Assembly: GCA_015487755.1 (NCBI GenBank)
Contig: WFPG01000272.1
Coordinates: 1-6,396, forward strand
Source of the DNA: Acidobacteriota bacterium
Lineage (GTDB): Bacteria; Acidobacteriota; Holophagae; Thermotomaculales; Thermotomaculaceae
Length of the DNA stretch: 6,396 nucleotides
Direction of reading: 5' to 3'
This document shows positions 6,374 through 6,396 of the stretch, in pieces. The stretch's first letter is position 1; every line of letters begins with the position of its first letter. The translations under genes and the position numbers were made by a program. The notes under the pieces were generated by a model. It was not told the DNA's origin. It worked only from the letters and a program-made list of their open reading frames with translations, and made no database searches.

Positions 6374-6396
6374 GCGGGTATAGCTCAGTTGGTAGA
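6374..6396 (+). tRNA. 5' part of a tRNA gene, probably tRNA-Gly, cut by window edge
   Basis: The 23 bases match the start of a bacterial tRNA. There is a seven-base acceptor arm GCGGGTA, then T8-A9, then the D-stem and loop GCTCAGTTGGTAGA with the conserved A14 and GG. The GCGGG acceptor start is common in tRNA-Gly genes, but the anticodon lies outside the window, so the amino acid is inferred. That a tRNA starts here is nearly certain; its identity is about even odds. Confidence 0.85.

Noticed and set aside
1..6396. CRISPR arrays, insertion sequences, integrase or toxin-antitoxin genes
   Set aside because: No short regularly spaced direct repeats, terminal inverted repeats, transposase or integrase motifs were found on either strand.

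Overview
The window looks like chromosomal DNA from a moderately AT-rich bacterium. Hand-counted lines give about 38% G+C over most of it. Two proteins carry N-terminal signal peptides, and start sites carry strong GGAGG/GGGAG-type Shine-Dalgarno sequences. A diderm (Gram-negative-type) host is plausible, but nothing here fixes the phylum.

Layout from left to right. (1) Positions 1-437, plus strand: the 3' part of a small gene with a PD-(D/E)XK nuclease-type core. It is cut by the window edge, clearly more AT-rich (about 29% G+C) and lacks any CpG. (2) Positions 446-3803, minus strand: a probable three-gene operon, read from right to left. It holds a YegS/BmrU-type lipid (diacylglycerol) kinase with a TTG start, a PlsC-type acyltransferase joined to it by an ATGA stop/start overlap, and, 65 bases further on, a secreted protein with a beta-rich propeller-like body, an Ig-like module and a C-terminal OB-fold-like module. 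(3) Positions 3804-3945: a divergent intergenic region with a good extended -10 promoter for the minus-strand operon and a weaker candidate promoter for the plus-strand gene. (4) Positions 3946-6336, plus strand: a 796-residue secreted LVIVD-type beta-propeller protein with 14 repeats, probably two seven-bladed propellers, followed by what looks like a duplicated beta-sandwich. (5) Positions 6374-6396: the first 23 bases of a tRNA gene, probably tRNA-Gly, cut by the right edge. Its likely promoter overlaps the stop codon of the preceding gene.

The kinase and acyltransferase both act on glycerolipids around phosphatidic acid and are probably made together. The two secreted propeller proteins on either side suggest envelope or extracellular roles, but the sequence gives no ligand or partner. 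I do not see a complete new defence or mobile system. The least ordinary features are the compositionally foreign nuclease-like gene at the left edge, the indel-free 42-residue register of the propeller repeats, and the unusual domain architectures of the two secreted proteins.
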